DNA from: Mycobacteroides salmoniphilum
GTDB taxonomy: Bacteria; Actinomycetota; Actinomycetes; Mycobacteriales; Mycobacteriaceae
DNA length: 64,000 nt
Direction of reading: 5' to 3'
Assembly (NCBI RefSeq): GCF_004924335.1
Contig: NZ_CP024633.1
Span: 310,001-374,000, forward strand
Position numbers and translations under genes: made by a program. The notes below the pieces were generated by a model. That model saw nothing but the letters and a program-made list of their open reading frames with translations. It searched no databases and was not told the origin of the DNA. Shown here piece after piece: positions 1 to 9,584 of the stretch (positions within the stretch are counted from its first letter, which is position 1; every line of letters starts with the position of its first letter).

Positions 1-740
1 CCTCGGGTCTTGGCGCCGCAACTGCTCGCCTGCTCGCTGAGCAGGGCGCCAAGGTCGTCATCGCCGACGTTCAGGACGAAAAGGGTGAGGCTCTGGCCAA
101 GGAACTCGGTGGGGCCTTCGTGCACACCGATGTCACCAGCGAGGCCGACGGTATCGCCGCTGTCGACGCCGCCAAGGAACTCGGCCCGGTGCGCGTCCTC
201 ATCAACTGCGCGGGCGTCGGATGGCCCGGACGTACCATCGGCAAGGACGGCCAGTACGCCTCGGCCCACTCCCTGGACATCTTCTCCAAGGTCATCGGCA
301 TCAACCTGATTGGTTCGTTCAACCTGATCCGTCTCGCCGCCACCGCGATCAGCCAGGAAGAGCCGGTTGACGAGTTCGGTGAGCGCGGCGCCATCGTCAA
401 CACCGCCTCCGTTGCGGCGTTCGACGGACAGATAGGTCAGGCCGCGTACTCGGCGTCCAAGGGCGGCATCGTCGGCATGACCCTCCCGATCGCGCGCGAT
501 CTGTCGGTTGTCGGCATTCGCGTCAACACCATCGCACCCGGCCTCATCGACACCCCGATCTACGGTGAGGGTGAGTCCGCGCAACAGTTCAAGGACCGCC
601 TCGCGCCGAACGTGTTGTACCCGCAGCGCCTGGGTAACCCCGAAGAATTCGCATCGTTGGCGCTCGAACTCGTCACCAACAGCTACATGAACGCCGAGAC
701 GATTCGCATCGACGGCGGAGCCCGCCTCCAGCCGAAGTAG
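1..740 (+). CDS. SDR-family 3-hydroxyacyl-CoA dehydrogenase (HSD10-like), 5' truncated
   Basis: The reading frame is open from base 3 at the window edge, so the start codon and the beginning of the Rossmann glycine motif lie outside; the visible protein begins SGLGAATARLLAEQGAKVVI, the tail of TGxxSGLG. About 245 residues are visible. The NAG-type motif appears as INCAGVG and the catalytic Tyr/Lys as AYSASKGG, followed by the NTIAPGLIDTP segment typical of type-2 3-hydroxyacyl-CoA dehydrogenases (HSD17B10 family). The family oxidises 3-hydroxyacyl-CoA with NAD+ in beta-oxidation; the exact substrate cannot be read from sequence. It lies 35 bases upstream of egtA on the same strand. Confidence 0.88.
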   Translation, partial: SGLGAATARLLAEQGAKVVIADVQDEKGEALAKELGGAFVHTDVTSEADGIAAVDAAKELGPVRVLINCAGVGWPGRTIGKDGQYASAHSLDIFSKVIGINLIGSFNLIRLAATAISQEEPVDEFGERGAIVNTASVAAFDGQIGQAAYSASKGGIVGMTLPIARDLSVVGIRVNTIAPGLIDTPIYGEGESAQQFKDRLAPNVLYPQRLGNPEEFASLALELVTNSYMNAETIRIDGGARLQPK

Positions 741-775
741 CGCTACTTGTCGGTGGCCTATGGAACATTGGAGAG

Positions 776-2014
776 ATGGCCACCACGGCGACAGTGGAGA
801 CACTGTCGAACGCGGACGAGGCTGCCGAGCACATCGCTCGGCAGTCTTTCGCCGACGCACATGTCGGCACGGTCGGGCTGGAGCTGGAATCTCATACCGT
901 CGAGCTGACGGCTCCGCACCGCCGAGTCACCTGGCGCCGCCTCCATGACGTCGCTGACTCGGTTCCCGACCTGCCCGGATCCAGCGCGATTACGTTCGAA
1001 CCGGGCGGTGCCGTCGAACTCTCCGGCCCTCCGCGTGCCGACGTGTGGTCCGCAATCTCCTCGATGCGGGCCGATCACGAGATCCTGACCTCGACGTATC
1101 GTGACGCCGGGATTGCACTCGCCAGCCTGGGCACCGACCCGTTGCGCGCACCCGAGCGCGTCAATCCCGGGGCCCGATATGCGGCGATGGCCAGCCATTT
1201 CGGCGCCGGTGGGTACGGCGAAACTGCGCTGCAGATGATGACCTGTACGGCGTCATTGCAGGTCAATCTGCAATCCGGGACACCACGTCAGTGGCGGGAC
1301 AGGTTCGCGCTGGCGCAACGGATCGGTCCTACGATGGCGGCGCTGTCGGCATCCTCGCCGATGCTCGCGGGTCGTCGTACCGGTCGGCAGAACACTCGAC
1401 AGTGGATCTGGGAGAAGCTGGATCCGCGGCGTTGCGCCCCGGTCGAGATCGGTGCCGACCCGACCGAATCCTGGGCCAGATATGCCCTGCGCGCGCCCGT
1501 CATGCTGGTGCGAAACAAGGACGGCGCCGAAGCGGTTGTCACCCATGTGCCGTTTGAATCCTGGGTCGACGGGTCCGTGCAGCTAGCGGGGCGTGCTCCC
1601 ACCACCGAAGACCTCGACTATCACCTGACCACGCTGTTCCCGCCGGTGCGACCGCGGCGCTGGCTGGAGCTGCGGTATCTGGATGCCGCGCCGGATTGGT
1701 GGTGGCCCGCGCTGGCCTTCACCGTGGTGGCGGCGCTCGATCATCCGCAGGTCGCCGATATCGCCGCGGAGGCGGTGGAACCGCTTGGTGACGCCTGGGA
1801 GGTGGCGGCGCGGGTCGGCCTGGCGGATCCGGCCCTGCATGCGGCCGGGCGCCGGCTGGTGTCGGCGGCGAGCGCGGTGGCGCCGCCCGAATTGGCCGCA
1901 GATATGGCATTCCTTGTGGAGCGTGTCGAGCAAGGGCGTTGCCCTGCAGACGATTTCATCGACAACGTCACCGAATACGGGGTGGAGCGAGCCTTCTCGG
2001 GAGCCACCCAATGA
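776..2014 (+). CDS. egtA: Glutamate-cysteine ligase EgtA (ergothioneine biosynthesis)
   Basis: This 412-residue protein is the first gene of a complete ergothioneine operon. EgtA joins glutamate and cysteine to gamma-glutamylcysteine, the sulfur donor used by EgtB. Support comes from the glutamate-cysteine ligase-like sequence ([11 protein letters not shown] near residue 35, [15 protein letters not shown] near 72, [13 protein letters not shown] near 155) and from position directly ahead of egtB with an ATGA overlap at 2011-2014. Length is close to the M. tuberculosis Rv3704c protein. The ATG at 776 follows a short purine run (GGAGAG) with almost no spacing, so a leaderless or weak-SD start is possible. 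Confidence 0.93.
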   Translation: MATTATVETLSNADEAAEHIARQSFADAHVGTVGLELESHTVELTAPHRRVTWRRLHDVADSVPDLPGSSAITFEPGGAVELSGPPRADVWSAISSMRADHEILTSTYRDAGIALASLGTDPLRAPERVNPGARYAAMASHFGAGGYGETALQMMTCTASLQVNLQSGTPRQWRDRFALAQRIGPTMAALSASSPMLAGRRTGRQNTRQWIWEKLDPRRCAPVEIGADPTESWARYALRAPVMLVRNKDGAEAVVTHVPFESWVDGSVQLAGRAPTTEDLDYHLTTLFPPVRPRRWLELRYLDAAPDWWWPALAFTVVAALDHPQVADIAAEAVEPLGDAWEVAARVGLADPALHAAGRRLVSAASAVAPPELAADMAFLVERVEQGRCPADDFIDNVTEYGVERAFSGATQ

Positions 2015-3306
2015 TCCGGGAGGACCTGGCGCGGGATCTTGAAGCGGCACGCGCACGCACGCTGACGATCACCGACCATGACGATGCCGAGCTGCATCGT
2101 CAGTACGACCCGTTGATGAGTCCGTTGGTGTGGGATCTCGCGCATATCGGCCAGCAGGAAGAGCTATGGCTGCTGCGCGGCGGAGATCCGCGCACGCCGG
2201 GGATGCTGCCCGGTGACATCGAGTCCCTCTACGACGCCTTCCAGCACCCACGAGCCAGCAGGGTGCAGCTGCCGCTGCTCTCACCGGCCCAGGCACGGTC
2301 CTTCTGTCACGAGGTGCGGGGCCGGGTTTTGGACCGACTGGACGCGCTACCCCTGGACGGTTCGGCGCTTTCGGACGAATTCACCTACGCCATGGTGCTC
2401 AGCCACGAGCATCAACATGACGAAACCATGTTGCAGGCCTTGTCGATTCGTCGCGGTGCCGCACTGTTGGAGCGTGTTGACCCGTTGCCGCCGGGACGCC
2501 CCGGTGTGGCGGGAACCTCGGTGCTGGTGCCGGAGGGTCCGTTTGTGCTGGGCGTCGATGCGAGCGACGAGCCGTTCTCGCTCGATAACGAGCGGCCGGC
2601 ACATACGGTGGACCTCAAGAGCTTCCGGATCGGCAGGTTTCCGGTGACCAACGCCGAGTGGTCGGCATTCATCGCCGACGGCGGATACCGGCGCCGGGAA
2701 TTCTGGACCGAGGCCGGGTGGACACACCGATGCGCGGAAGATCTTACGGCGCCCAGGTTTTGGAACCGGGGCGGAACACTCACACGGTTCGGTCGTGAGC
2801 TGGAGATCGTGCCCGACGAGCCCGTGCAGCATGTCAGCTTTCACGAGGCGCAGGCCTACGCCGTCTGGGCGGGTGCGCGATTACCCACCGAGGCCGAATG
2901 GGAAAAGGCCTGCGTCTGGGATCCGGAAGCCTCTGCACGACGGCGGTTTCCGTGGGGCGAGGATCCGCCGAGCCATGACCGAGCCAATCTCGGCGGAGGT
3001 GCGCTGGGTCCCGCACCGGTCGGGGCCTACCCGGCGTCGGCATCGGCATATGGCGCTGAGCAGATGCTCGGTGATGTGTGGGAGTGGACGACATCCCCGC
3101 TGCGGCCGTGGCCCGGTTTCACGCCGATGATCTACCAGCAGTACAGCGAGCCGTTCTTCGAAGGTTCGGGTGCCGGTGACTATCGCGTGCTACGCGGAGG
3201 TTCGTGGGCGGTGGCACCGTCGATCATGCGGCCCAGCTTCCGGAACTGGGATCATCCGATCCGTCGGCAAATCTTCAGCGGCGTTCGTCTGGCCTGGGAC
3301 GTTTAG
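2011..3306 (+). CDS. egtB: Hercynine oxygenase / sulfoxide synthase EgtB
   Basis: This 431-residue non-heme iron enzyme couples hercynine to gamma-glutamylcysteine with O2. The N-terminal DinB-like domain carries an iron-binding H-x3-H-x-E motif at H132, H136 and E138, with a further histidine in [12 protein letters not shown] near residue 48. The C-terminal half is an FGE/sulfatase-modifying-factor fold with GDVWEWT and RVLRGGSWA. The start was set at the ATG at 2011, overlapping the egtA stop, because the protein then begins [17 protein letters not shown] as in other EgtB proteins; the upstream in-frame extension lies inside egtA. It is followed after one base by egtC. Confidence 0.96.
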   Translation: MIREDLARDLEAARARTLTITDHDDAELHRQYDPLMSPLVWDLAHIGQQEELWLLRGGDPRTPGMLPGDIESLYDAFQHPRASRVQLPLLSPAQARSFCHEVRGRVLDRLDALPLDGSALSDEFTYAMVLSHEHQHDETMLQALSIRRGAALLERVDPLPPGRPGVAGTSVLVPEGPFVLGVDASDEPFSLDNERPAHTVDLKSFRIGRFPVTNAEWSAFIADGGYRRREFWTEAGWTHRCAEDLTAPRFWNRGGTLTRFGRELEIVPDEPVQHVSFHEAQAYAVWAGARLPTEAEWEKACVWDPEASARRRFPWGEDPPSHDRANLGGGALGPAPVGAYPASASAYGAEQMLGDVWEWTTSPLRPWPGFTPMIYQQYSEPFFEGSGAGDYRVLRGGSWAVAPSIMRPSFRNWDHPIRRQIFSGVRLAWDV

Positions 3307-3307
3307 C

Positions 3308-3988
3308 ATGTGTCGTCATCTGGGCTGGCTGGGCGAGCCGCGTAACCTGGCCTCGCTGATACTCGTACCACCACATGGCCTTCTGGTGCAGTCGTATGCG
3401 CCACGGCGCCAAAATCACGGCCTGGTGAATGCCGACGGGTGGGGGGCCGGATTTTTCGCCGACGGAAAACCGCGCAGATGGCGTAGCGCGCGGCCGCTGT
3501 GGGGTGATGCTTCCTTCGCCTCGGTGGCCCCGGTGCTGCGTAGCCGATGCGTGGTGGCGGCGGTCCGTTCCGCCAGTGCCGGAATGCCCATCGACGAGTC
3601 TGCGGTCGCGCCGTTCACGGACGGAACATGGCTGTTGTCGCACAACGGGATAGTCGATCGCGGTGCGGTGGGCGAGGTCTCCGGGGCTGAATCGGTGGTG
3701 GACAGTGCGGTGCTGGCGGCGCGCATATTCGCGTCGGGACTGGAGAACCTGGGGGAGGTGGTTCGCCAGGTTGGGGCCGCTGATCCGGGTGCTCGGCTGA
3801 ACATACTGGCGGCCAACGGAAATGAGTTGATCGCCACGACCTGGGGTGACACCCTGTCGATTTTGGAGGCCGCCCACGGTGTGGTGGTGGCCAGTGAACC
3901 GTACGACGACGACCCGTCCTGGGTCGACATCCCGGACCGGCAAGTGGTGCGGGTACGCGATGGGAAGGTAGAGGTGGCGCCGCTATGA
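3308..3988 (+). CDS. egtC: Gamma-glutamyl hercynylcysteine sulfoxide hydrolase EgtC
   Basis: This 226-residue class II glutamine amidotransferase-fold enzyme removes glutamate from gamma-glutamyl-hercynylcysteine sulfoxide. The start at 3308 gives [11 protein letters not shown], placing the N-terminal nucleophile at Cys2 as the Ntn family requires; a longer in-frame extension would bury this cysteine and was rejected. [10 protein letters not shown] near residue 40 and LLSHNGIVD near 107 are typical of the family. It starts one base after egtB and its stop overlaps the egtD start, indicating translational coupling. Confidence 0.95.
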   Translation: MCRHLGWLGEPRNLASLILVPPHGLLVQSYAPRRQNHGLVNADGWGAGFFADGKPRRWRSARPLWGDASFASVAPVLRSRCVVAAVRSASAGMPIDESAVAPFTDGTWLLSHNGIVDRGAVGEVSGAESVVDSAVLAARIFASGLENLGEVVRQVGAADPGARLNILAANGNELIATTWGDTLSILEAAHGVVVASEPYDDDPSWVDIPDRQVVRVRDGKVEVAPL

Positions 3989-4941
3989 CCATGACCCTGG
4001 AGAATCACTTAGCCTCTGGTGCGGCGGCAGAGGCGCTACGACGTGATGTCCGGCAGGGCCTGACTGCAGACGCGAAATCGATTCCCCCTAAATGGTTTTA
4101 CGACGAGGTCGGTAGCGACCTGTTCGACGAGATCACCAGGCTGCCGGAGTACTACCCGACGCGGACCGAGGCTGGGTTGTTGCGGGCCCATGCGGCCGAT
4201 ATCGCGGCGGCCTCCGGCGCTGACACCCTGGTGGAGTTGGGCAGCGGCACCTCCGAGAAGACGCGGATGCTGCTCGATGCGTTGGCTCCCGGCACCTTCA
4301 TCCCTTTCGATGTGGATTCCGGGGTGCTGCGCGCGGCGGGGGATGCGCTCGTCGATGAGTATCCGGGGATGCGTGTCCGCGCCGTCTGTGGAGACTTCGA
4401 GAACGACCTCGGGCGGATTCCCCGGGAGGGCCGCCGTCTGGTGGCATTCCTGGGATCCACGATCGGGAATCTGACCACGCAGCCGCGGGCGCGGTTCCTG
4501 GCCGATGTCGCAGCCACGCTGCAATCCGGCGAAATGCTGTTACTGGGCACTGATTTGGTCAAGGATACCGAGCGTCTGGTGCGGGCCTATGACGACAGCG
4601 CCGGCGTGACCGCTGCCTTCAACCGCAATGTGCTGGCGGTGATCAATCGTGAACTCGACGCGGATTTCTCTCTCGAGGCTTTTGAACACGTCGCCTTGTG
4701 GAACAGCGAGCAGGAGCGCATGGAGATGTGGCTGCGGTCGGTGCGCGACCAGCGGGTAAGGATCGACGCTCTGGATCTCGCCGTCGAATTCGGGGTGGGC
4801 GAGATGATGCTGACCGAGGTGTCCTGCAAGTTCCGGCGGGAGGGTGTCGCGCGCGAGTTGGCCGCCGCGGGCCTGGATCAGACGCACTGGTGGACCGACG
4901 ATTCCCATGACTTCGGACTATCGCTGGCAGTGAAGCGGTGA
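3985..4941 (+). CDS. egtD: L-histidine N-alpha-methyltransferase EgtD
   Basis: This 318-residue SAM-dependent enzyme trimethylates histidine to hercynine, the first committed step of ergothioneine synthesis. It has the SAM-binding motif [16 protein letters not shown] near residues 80-95, the [14 protein letters not shown] segment shared by the family (Methyltransf_33), and FLGSTIGNL near 155. Length matches mycobacterial EgtD (about 321 residues). The ATG at 3985 overlaps the egtC stop (ATGA) and the egtD stop overlaps the GTG of egtE. Confidence 0.97.
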   Translation: MTMTLENHLASGAAAEALRRDVRQGLTADAKSIPPKWFYDEVGSDLFDEITRLPEYYPTRTEAGLLRAHAADIAAASGADTLVELGSGTSEKTRMLLDALAPGTFIPFDVDSGVLRAAGDALVDEYPGMRVRAVCGDFENDLGRIPREGRRLVAFLGSTIGNLTTQPRARFLADVAATLQSGEMLLLGTDLVKDTERLVRAYDDSAGVTAAFNRNVLAVINRELDADFSLEAFEHVALWNSEQERMEMWLRSVRDQRVRIDALDLAVEFGVGEMMLTEVSCKFRREGVARELAAAGLDQTHWWTDDSHDFGLSLAVKR

Positions 4942-6011
4942 GCCTGGGCGAGCAGTGGAGGCATGATAGGCCGCCGGTTCTCGGTGTGCATCTGGACTCG
5001 GCCGCCTGCTCACGGCAGAGCATCGAGACTATTCGTGCGGTGGCTCAGCACGCCGAACATGAGGCGCAGATCGGCGGTTACGTGGCGCAGGAGGCCGCGA
5101 CACCGGTTCTCGACGCCGGTCGGGTTGCGGTGCGCCATTTGACGGGTATGCCCATGGCTCAGGTGCATTTCACCACGGGCGCCTCCGATGCGTTGCGCAC
5201 GCTTCTGCAGGCGTGGCCCGCCGATGCGGGTCGGGTAATCGCTTGTTTGCCAGGAGAATTCGGACCCAATCTGATGATCATGAACCACTTCGGATTCACT
5301 CGGGTGTGGCTGCCGGCCGACGGGGATGGCCGAGCCGATCTTGACGGGATCGAGGCGTTTCTGCGCCGTGAGAAGGTGGACTTGGTGCATGTCACTGCCA
5401 TCGGCAGCCACCGCGGTACGGTGCAGCCCGCGGCGGAGGTGGTCGCATGCGCGCGGGCGGCCGGGGTTCCCGTCGTGGTTGATGCCGCTCAGGCCCTTGG
5501 CCATGTCGAGTGCACCTACGGTGCGGACGCCATGTACGCACCGTCACGCAAGTGGTTGGCCGGGCCCCGCGGGGTGGGTGTGCTTGCCGTCAATCCGTCT
5601 CTTGCGCATCTGGTTCCGCAGTGGGCGGGCCACACCGAGGCGCATGTCGCGGGCTGGGTGGGGCTGTCGGTTGCCCTGGGGCAGCATCTGGTGGCCGGTG
5701 CCGCGGAGGTTCAAGGTGCCCTGGCCGAGCGCGGAAGATCGGCACGAAAGATCCTGGGGGAACTCAAGGATTGGCGGGTTGTCGAATCCGTGGACGAGCC
5801 CAGTGCCATCACCACCCTGGAGCCCGTCGGCGACATGGACGTCGTCGCGGTGCGGGCGCGCCTCATCGCGGAACACGCGATCGTGACGACCGCTGCCGAG
5901 ACCGTGCGCGCGCCGTTCGAGATGACCAGGCCGGTGTTGCGGATCAGCCCGCACGTCGACGGCACCGACGATGAGTTGGAGCAGCTGCGAGCCGTGTTGG
6001 AGGCGGTCTAG
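4938..6011 (+). CDS. egtE: PLP-dependent hercynylcysteine sulfoxide C-S lyase EgtE
   Basis: This 357-residue class V aminotransferase-fold protein is the last gene of the operon; EgtE cleaves hercynylcysteine sulfoxide to ergothioneine. The PLP-binding lysine is in [14 protein letters not shown] near residue 205, preceded by [10 protein letters not shown], which supplies the cofactor-binding aspartate. Translation starts at GTG 4938, overlapping the egtD stop by four bases. All five egt genes are present and intact, so the strain should be able to make ergothioneine. Confidence 0.94.
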   Translation: MSLGEQWRHDRPPVLGVHLDSAACSRQSIETIRAVAQHAEHEAQIGGYVAQEAATPVLDAGRVAVRHLTGMPMAQVHFTTGASDALRTLLQAWPADAGRVIACLPGEFGPNLMIMNHFGFTRVWLPADGDGRADLDGIEAFLRREKVDLVHVTAIGSHRGTVQPAAEVVACARAAGVPVVVDAAQALGHVECTYGADAMYAPSRKWLAGPRGVGVLAVNPSLAHLVPQWAGHTEAHVAGWVGLSVALGQHLVAGAAEVQGALAERGRSARKILGELKDWRVVESVDEPSAITTLEPVGDMDVVAVRARLIAEHAIVTTAAETVRAPFEMTRPVLRISPHVDGTDDELEQLRAVLEAV

Positions 6012-6026
6012 GGCACCATCTCATTA

Positions 6027-6048
6027 ACAGGCAGGCTTGCCTGTCTGT
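6027..6048. promoter_or_regulatory. Inverted repeat, probable TetR operator
   Basis: Two 9-base arms, ACAGGCAGG (6027-6035) and CCTGTCTGT (6040-6048), match at 8 of 9 positions around a CTTG spacer. The element sits between the egtE stop and the TetR start at 6072, where a self-repressing TetR regulator would bind. The link to this regulator is inference. Confidence 0.55.
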
Positions 6049-6071
6049 GACATTCGGGCTACCGTGACCTC

Positions 6072-6722
6072 ATGTCGGGGACGCGTGGCAGAAGGCGACA
6101 CTCGGACGACTATATCCGGGTCTCCCGTGTGGAGCGGGTCGAGGCGATGCGGCTGCGGCTCCTGGACGCCACGCTGTGGTGCATTGCCGATAAGGGCTAC
6201 GCGGCGACTTCCACTAACGACGTAGTGCGGCGGGCCGGAGTGTCGCGTGGCGCTCTGGCCCACCACTTTCCGACCAAGGCGGCGTTGGTCAACGCGGCGG
6301 CCAGCCAGCTCGTAGCAAATCGAGCTGTCTACTTCCAGGAACGTCTCGCGTCGCTAACCCCTGAGGAACGCACCCCGGCTGCTGCCCTGGAAATTTTGTG
6401 GTCGCTGTATGAGGAACCGGAGTGCCGAGCTCTCACCGAGCTATCGATTGCGGCCAGGCACGATGCCGAGCTCCGTGCGTTGATGAGGTCCTGGGACGAC
6501 ACCTACCTCGAGGTGTTGCTGACTGCCTCGACTGAATTCTTCCCGGAGCTAGCGGCCAAGCCTGATGCCGCGCTGTTGTTGCGATCCGTCACGGCGCTCT
6601 ATGACGGTCTTGGTCTGTATGACCTGACTCGTGAGGACGCCAGGAAGAAGGCCGCCGAGGTGCGCGGCTTCTTCGCCGAATTACTGACCCGGATAGAACC
6701 CGCGATAGGAGAACACCCATGA
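6072..6722 (+). CDS. TetR/AcrR-family transcriptional regulator
   Basis: This 216-residue protein has a typical TetR N-terminal helix-turn-helix: LLDATLWCIADKGYAATSTND followed by VVRRAGVSRGALAHHFPTK at about residues 30-75. The C-terminal ligand-binding region ends EVRGFFAELLTRIEPAIG. It overlaps the next gene by four bases (ATGA at 6719), so the two are probably co-transcribed and the regulator may control its partner. A 22-base inverted repeat 24 bases upstream is a likely autoregulatory operator. The ligand is unknown. Confidence 0.9.
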   Translation: MSGTRGRRRHSDDYIRVSRVERVEAMRLRLLDATLWCIADKGYAATSTNDVVRRAGVSRGALAHHFPTKAALVNAAASQLVANRAVYFQERLASLTPEERTPAAALEILWSLYEEPECRALTELSIAARHDAELRALMRSWDDTYLEVLLTASTEFFPELAAKPDAALLLRSVTALYDGLGLYDLTREDARKKAAEVRGFFAELLTRIEPAIGEHP

Positions 6723-7570
6723 CTGGTATCCAGGCGCGGCCGGTTCGTGCTCGCCGTATTCGTTTCAGCTATCCCGAAGGTGGCCTGCAGCACCATTATG
6801 TCCAGGGTGATCTCGTGATGAGTCACGTCATTGCGTACCTGTCCGCTACCTTTCCAGAGGGGGAGGACTTCTTTGTCCGCTCGGTCCGCAATCACACGGA
6901 TGAGGTGGTCGATCCCGAGCTCAAAGAACAAGTCAGGGGCTTCATCGGGCAGGAAGTGACGCACAGCCGCGAGCATGTCGCGCTCAATGAACGCCTGCAG
7001 GACATGGGTTATCCCACGCGGTTCGCCGATCGCCGCACGCGTGCGGTGCTGCGCCTGTACGAAAAATTTCTGTCCCCGCTGACATGTCTGGCCATCACCG
7101 CAGCGCTCGAGCATTACACCGCCGTGCTCGCCGAGACTTTGCTGGGCGATGAGGACGCGCGGGCGTTGCTCGGCTCCACCGAGGTGCGCAAGATGCTGCT
7201 GTGGCATGCGTACGAGGAGTCGGAACACCGTGCCGTCGCCTTCGACGTGTACCGGACCGTGGGCGGCAGCGAACGCCGCCGCATCTGGACCATGCGTCTG
7301 GTCACCCTCGCCTTCATCGGTAGCACGGTGGCGTTCACGACCTTGTCTTTGCTGCGGGACCGCGCGACGTACAACCCGATCAGGCTGGTCCGTAGCCTGC
7401 TAGCCCTGCGTCATTCGCCGTTTGTGAAAATCTCTGTCCGCCAACGCCTCCGGGAATACAACAAGCCCGGATTCCACCCGAATGACACCGATAACACCGC
7501 GCTTCTGGAGCATTGGCATCCGGAGCTGTTTGGCGCGGCTGGGCAGCTCGCCGATAACCTGGCCCGGTAG
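6719..7570 (+). CDS. Metal-dependent hydrolase-like protein (PF10118 type)
   Basis: This 283-residue protein resembles the predicted metal-dependent hydrolase family PF10118. It has several acidic/histidine clusters: GQEVTHSREHVALNERL near residue 80, ITAALEHYTAVLAE near 126, and WHAYEESEHRAVAFDVY near 162, a pattern suggesting a helical di-metal site. A hydrophobic stretch near residues 195-215 (LVTLAFIGSTVAFTTLSLL) may be membrane-associated. It is translationally coupled to the upstream TetR gene. Substrate and reaction are not known from sequence. Confidence 0.78.
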   Translation: MTGIQARPVRARRIRFSYPEGGLQHHYVQGDLVMSHVIAYLSATFPEGEDFFVRSVRNHTDEVVDPELKEQVRGFIGQEVTHSREHVALNERLQDMGYPTRFADRRTRAVLRLYEKFLSPLTCLAITAALEHYTAVLAETLLGDEDARALLGSTEVRKMLLWHAYEESEHRAVAFDVYRTVGGSERRRIWTMRLVTLAFIGSTVAFTTLSLLRDRATYNPIRLVRSLLALRHSPFVKISVRQRLREYNKPGFHPNDTDNTALLEHWHPELFGAAGQLADNLAR

Positions 7571-7613
7571 GAGTTCCTGGATCTCTCTTGCGGTACTGCC
7601 CGGTGCTCAGTTT

Positions 7614-9089
7614 CTAAATCAGCTTCCAGGTGTGCACGGGCTCGTTGGAATGCATGTGCTCGCAATACATTCGGAGCATTTCGGTGAGTGCCGCCCGGCG
7701 GCTCGACCCGCGCTCCTCCAGTGCGCCGACGGTGTGTGTCTGCCAGGCCGATCCGTTGATGCCTGATGTCGCACGTGCCTCGATGACGCCGAGATAGCGT
7801 TCGCGCACCTCGGTAGCCACACCCCACCGTTGCAACCCTTCATGGGCCATAGGCAGCAGGTGTCGCAACGTCAATTCATCGGCGGTGATCTCACCGACGC
7901 CGGGCCAGTACATCCGTGCGTCTACGCCGCGCCGCGCACCTTCGAGGAAATTGTCATGGGCCGCAGCGAAAGTCATCTTGGTCCACACCGGGCGGTCATC
8001 CTCGGCCAGCGTTCGCAGCGCACCGTAGTAGAACGCGGCGTTGGCCATCACGTCGATGACCGTCGGCCCGGCGGGCAGCACCCGATTCTCCACGCGCAGA
8101 TGCGGGGTGCCGTTGACGACGTCGTAGATCGGCCGGTTCCAGCGATAGATGGTGCCGTTGTGCAACCGCAGTTCCTGAAGCCGTGGTGCCCTGCCGGCGG
8201 CGAGCTCGGCGATGGGGTCCTCGTCGGAGATCTCCGGCAGCAGCGACGGGAAGTAGAGGACGTTTTCTTCGAATAGGTCGAAGATCGAGGTGATCCAGCG
8301 CTCGCCGAACCACACCCTGGGGCGCACCCCCTGCACCTTGAGTTCCTGCGGGCGGGTGTCGGTGGACTGGGTGAAGAGCTCGATGCGCGTCTCCGCCCAC
8401 AAGGACTTGCCGAAGAAGAACGGTGAGTTGGCGGCCAGCGCCAGCTGCGGACCCGCCAGCAGCTGGGCGGCATTCCAGTTGGCGGCGAAGTCATCGGGTG
8501 CCACCTGCAGATGCAGCTGCATGCTGGTGCATGCCGATTCGGGGGCGATCGTGGGCGACCTGACGCTGAGCCGCTCCACGCCGGCAATGTCGATCTGCAT
8601 GTCCTCACCGCGGGCGGTGAACACCGCATCGTTCAATGCCCGGTACCGCGTGGACGGGCTCATCCACGCGCCGTCCAGATGTTCGGGCATCACGGTCGGC
8701 AGGATGCCGATCATCACGATGTGCGCGCCGCGCTCGCCGGCGCGCTGCTCGGCGGCATTCAGGCTGGCTCGCACATCGCATTCGAGTTCCAGGGCGGCCG
8801 ACCCCGACAGCGCGCGGGGCGGCACATTCAACTCGATGTTGTAGGCGCCCAGTTCTGTCTGAAAGGCCGGATCGGCGATCGAGGCGAGGACTTCGGTGTT
8901 CGTCATCGCCGGCTGATAGTTGCCGTCGACCAGGTTGAATTCGATCTCCATGCCGGTCAGCGGTCGTTCGAAGTCGAATCTGGACTCCGACAGCATGGTC
9001 TCGAACACGTCCAGGCAGTTCTGCACCTTGGTGCGATAGGCCCGGCGGTGCTCACCGGTGAACTGGGTGCGCGCGACCTCGTCGCCCAT
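7614..9089 (-). CDS. GCS2-fold carboxylate-amine / glutamate-cysteine ligase family protein
   Basis: This 491-residue protein has the N-terminal pattern TGMEIEFNLVDGNY near residue 45 (acidic residues that bind Mg-ATP in the GCS2 fold), YNIELNVPPRAL near 83, and CTSMQLHLQVAPDDF near 187. The family forms amide bonds between a carboxylate and an amine with ATP. It is unrelated in close sequence to EgtA about 5.6 kb away, so the window has two ligases of this superfamily. The acceptor is unknown; ATP-grasp-type peptide or polyamine ligation is possible. It converges with the upstream plus-strand gene and begins with ATG at 9089. Confidence 0.78.
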   Translation of the reverse strand: MGDEVARTQFTGEHRRAYRTKVQNCLDVFETMLSESRFDFERPLTGMEIEFNLVDGNYQPAMTNTEVLASIADPAFQTELGAYNIELNVPPRALSGSAALELECDVRASLNAAEQRAGERGAHIVMIGILPTVMPEHLDGAWMSPSTRYRALNDAVFTARGEDMQIDIAGVERLSVRSPTIAPESACTSMQLHLQVAPDDFAANWNAAQLLAGPQLALAANSPFFFGKSLWAETRIELFTQSTDTRPQELKVQGVRPRVWFGERWITSIFDLFEENVLYFPSLLPEISDEDPIAELAAGRAPRLQELRLHNGTIYRWNRPIYDVVNGTPHLRVENRVLPAGPTVIDVMANAAFYYGALRTLAEDDRPVWTKMTFAAAHDNFLEGARRGVDARMYWPGVGEITADELTLRHLLPMAHEGLQRWGVATEVRERYLGVIEARATSGINGSAWQTHTVGALEERGSSRRAALTEMLRMYCEHMHSNEPVHTWKLI

Positions 9090-9284
9090 GGGTCGTATTG
9101 TTCCTCACCCGGGGCCGTGGACCTGGCGATTTGCCCGCACGCGGCCCGGGGCGATTCGGCGAAAAAAGGTGGAAAAACATGGAACCGAATCAGTACCAGG
9201 CCCGTCGTATCTGATCAGAGGCACAATCTGGCGACGAACCGCGCCGTTCCGTGCGCGCAGGACTGGTTCCTTGGGGAGGTAACT

Positions 9285-9584
9285 ATGAGCGACATCATGA
9301 AGGCCAACGGTGCCGAGATGTCACGGTTGGCGAGTCGCGTGGCGGGGCGTGCGAAGGATGCGTTTCCGGACGTTGATTTCGAGGCGGCGGCCAACTCGGT
9401 CGCCGGCACCGAGTTCGCGGAGGTGCTGCGCGCGGTCAGCGCGGCGCTCAAGCGCGCCGGGGGTGGTGCCTCCGAACGCATCGAGAGCATCTCGAACTTT
9501 GTGCAGAACAGCTCGGGGGCGTTGACGGGCCAGGACGCCGTCAACCGCCGCCAGGTGTCCAGGGTTGCGGAGGTCAACCTGTGA
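9285..9584 (+). CDS. Small helical type VII secretion-like protein (WXG100/EspC size class)
   Basis: This 99-residue, mostly helical, cysteine-free protein starts MSDIMKANGAEMSRLASRV and follows a strong ribosome site (GGGGAGGT, 7 bases from the ATG). Size, helical periodicity and the four-base overlap (GTGA) with a WxG-motif gene suggest a type VII partner protein. It has no WxG motif of its own and no Sec signal. Assignment to the EspC/WXG100 class rests on size and context only. The 195 bases upstream hold no other gene. Confidence 0.68.
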   Translation: MSDIMKANGAEMSRLASRVAGRAKDAFPDVDFEAAANSVAGTEFAEVLRAVSAALKRAGGGASERIESISNFVQNSSGALTGQDAVNRRQVSRVAEVNL

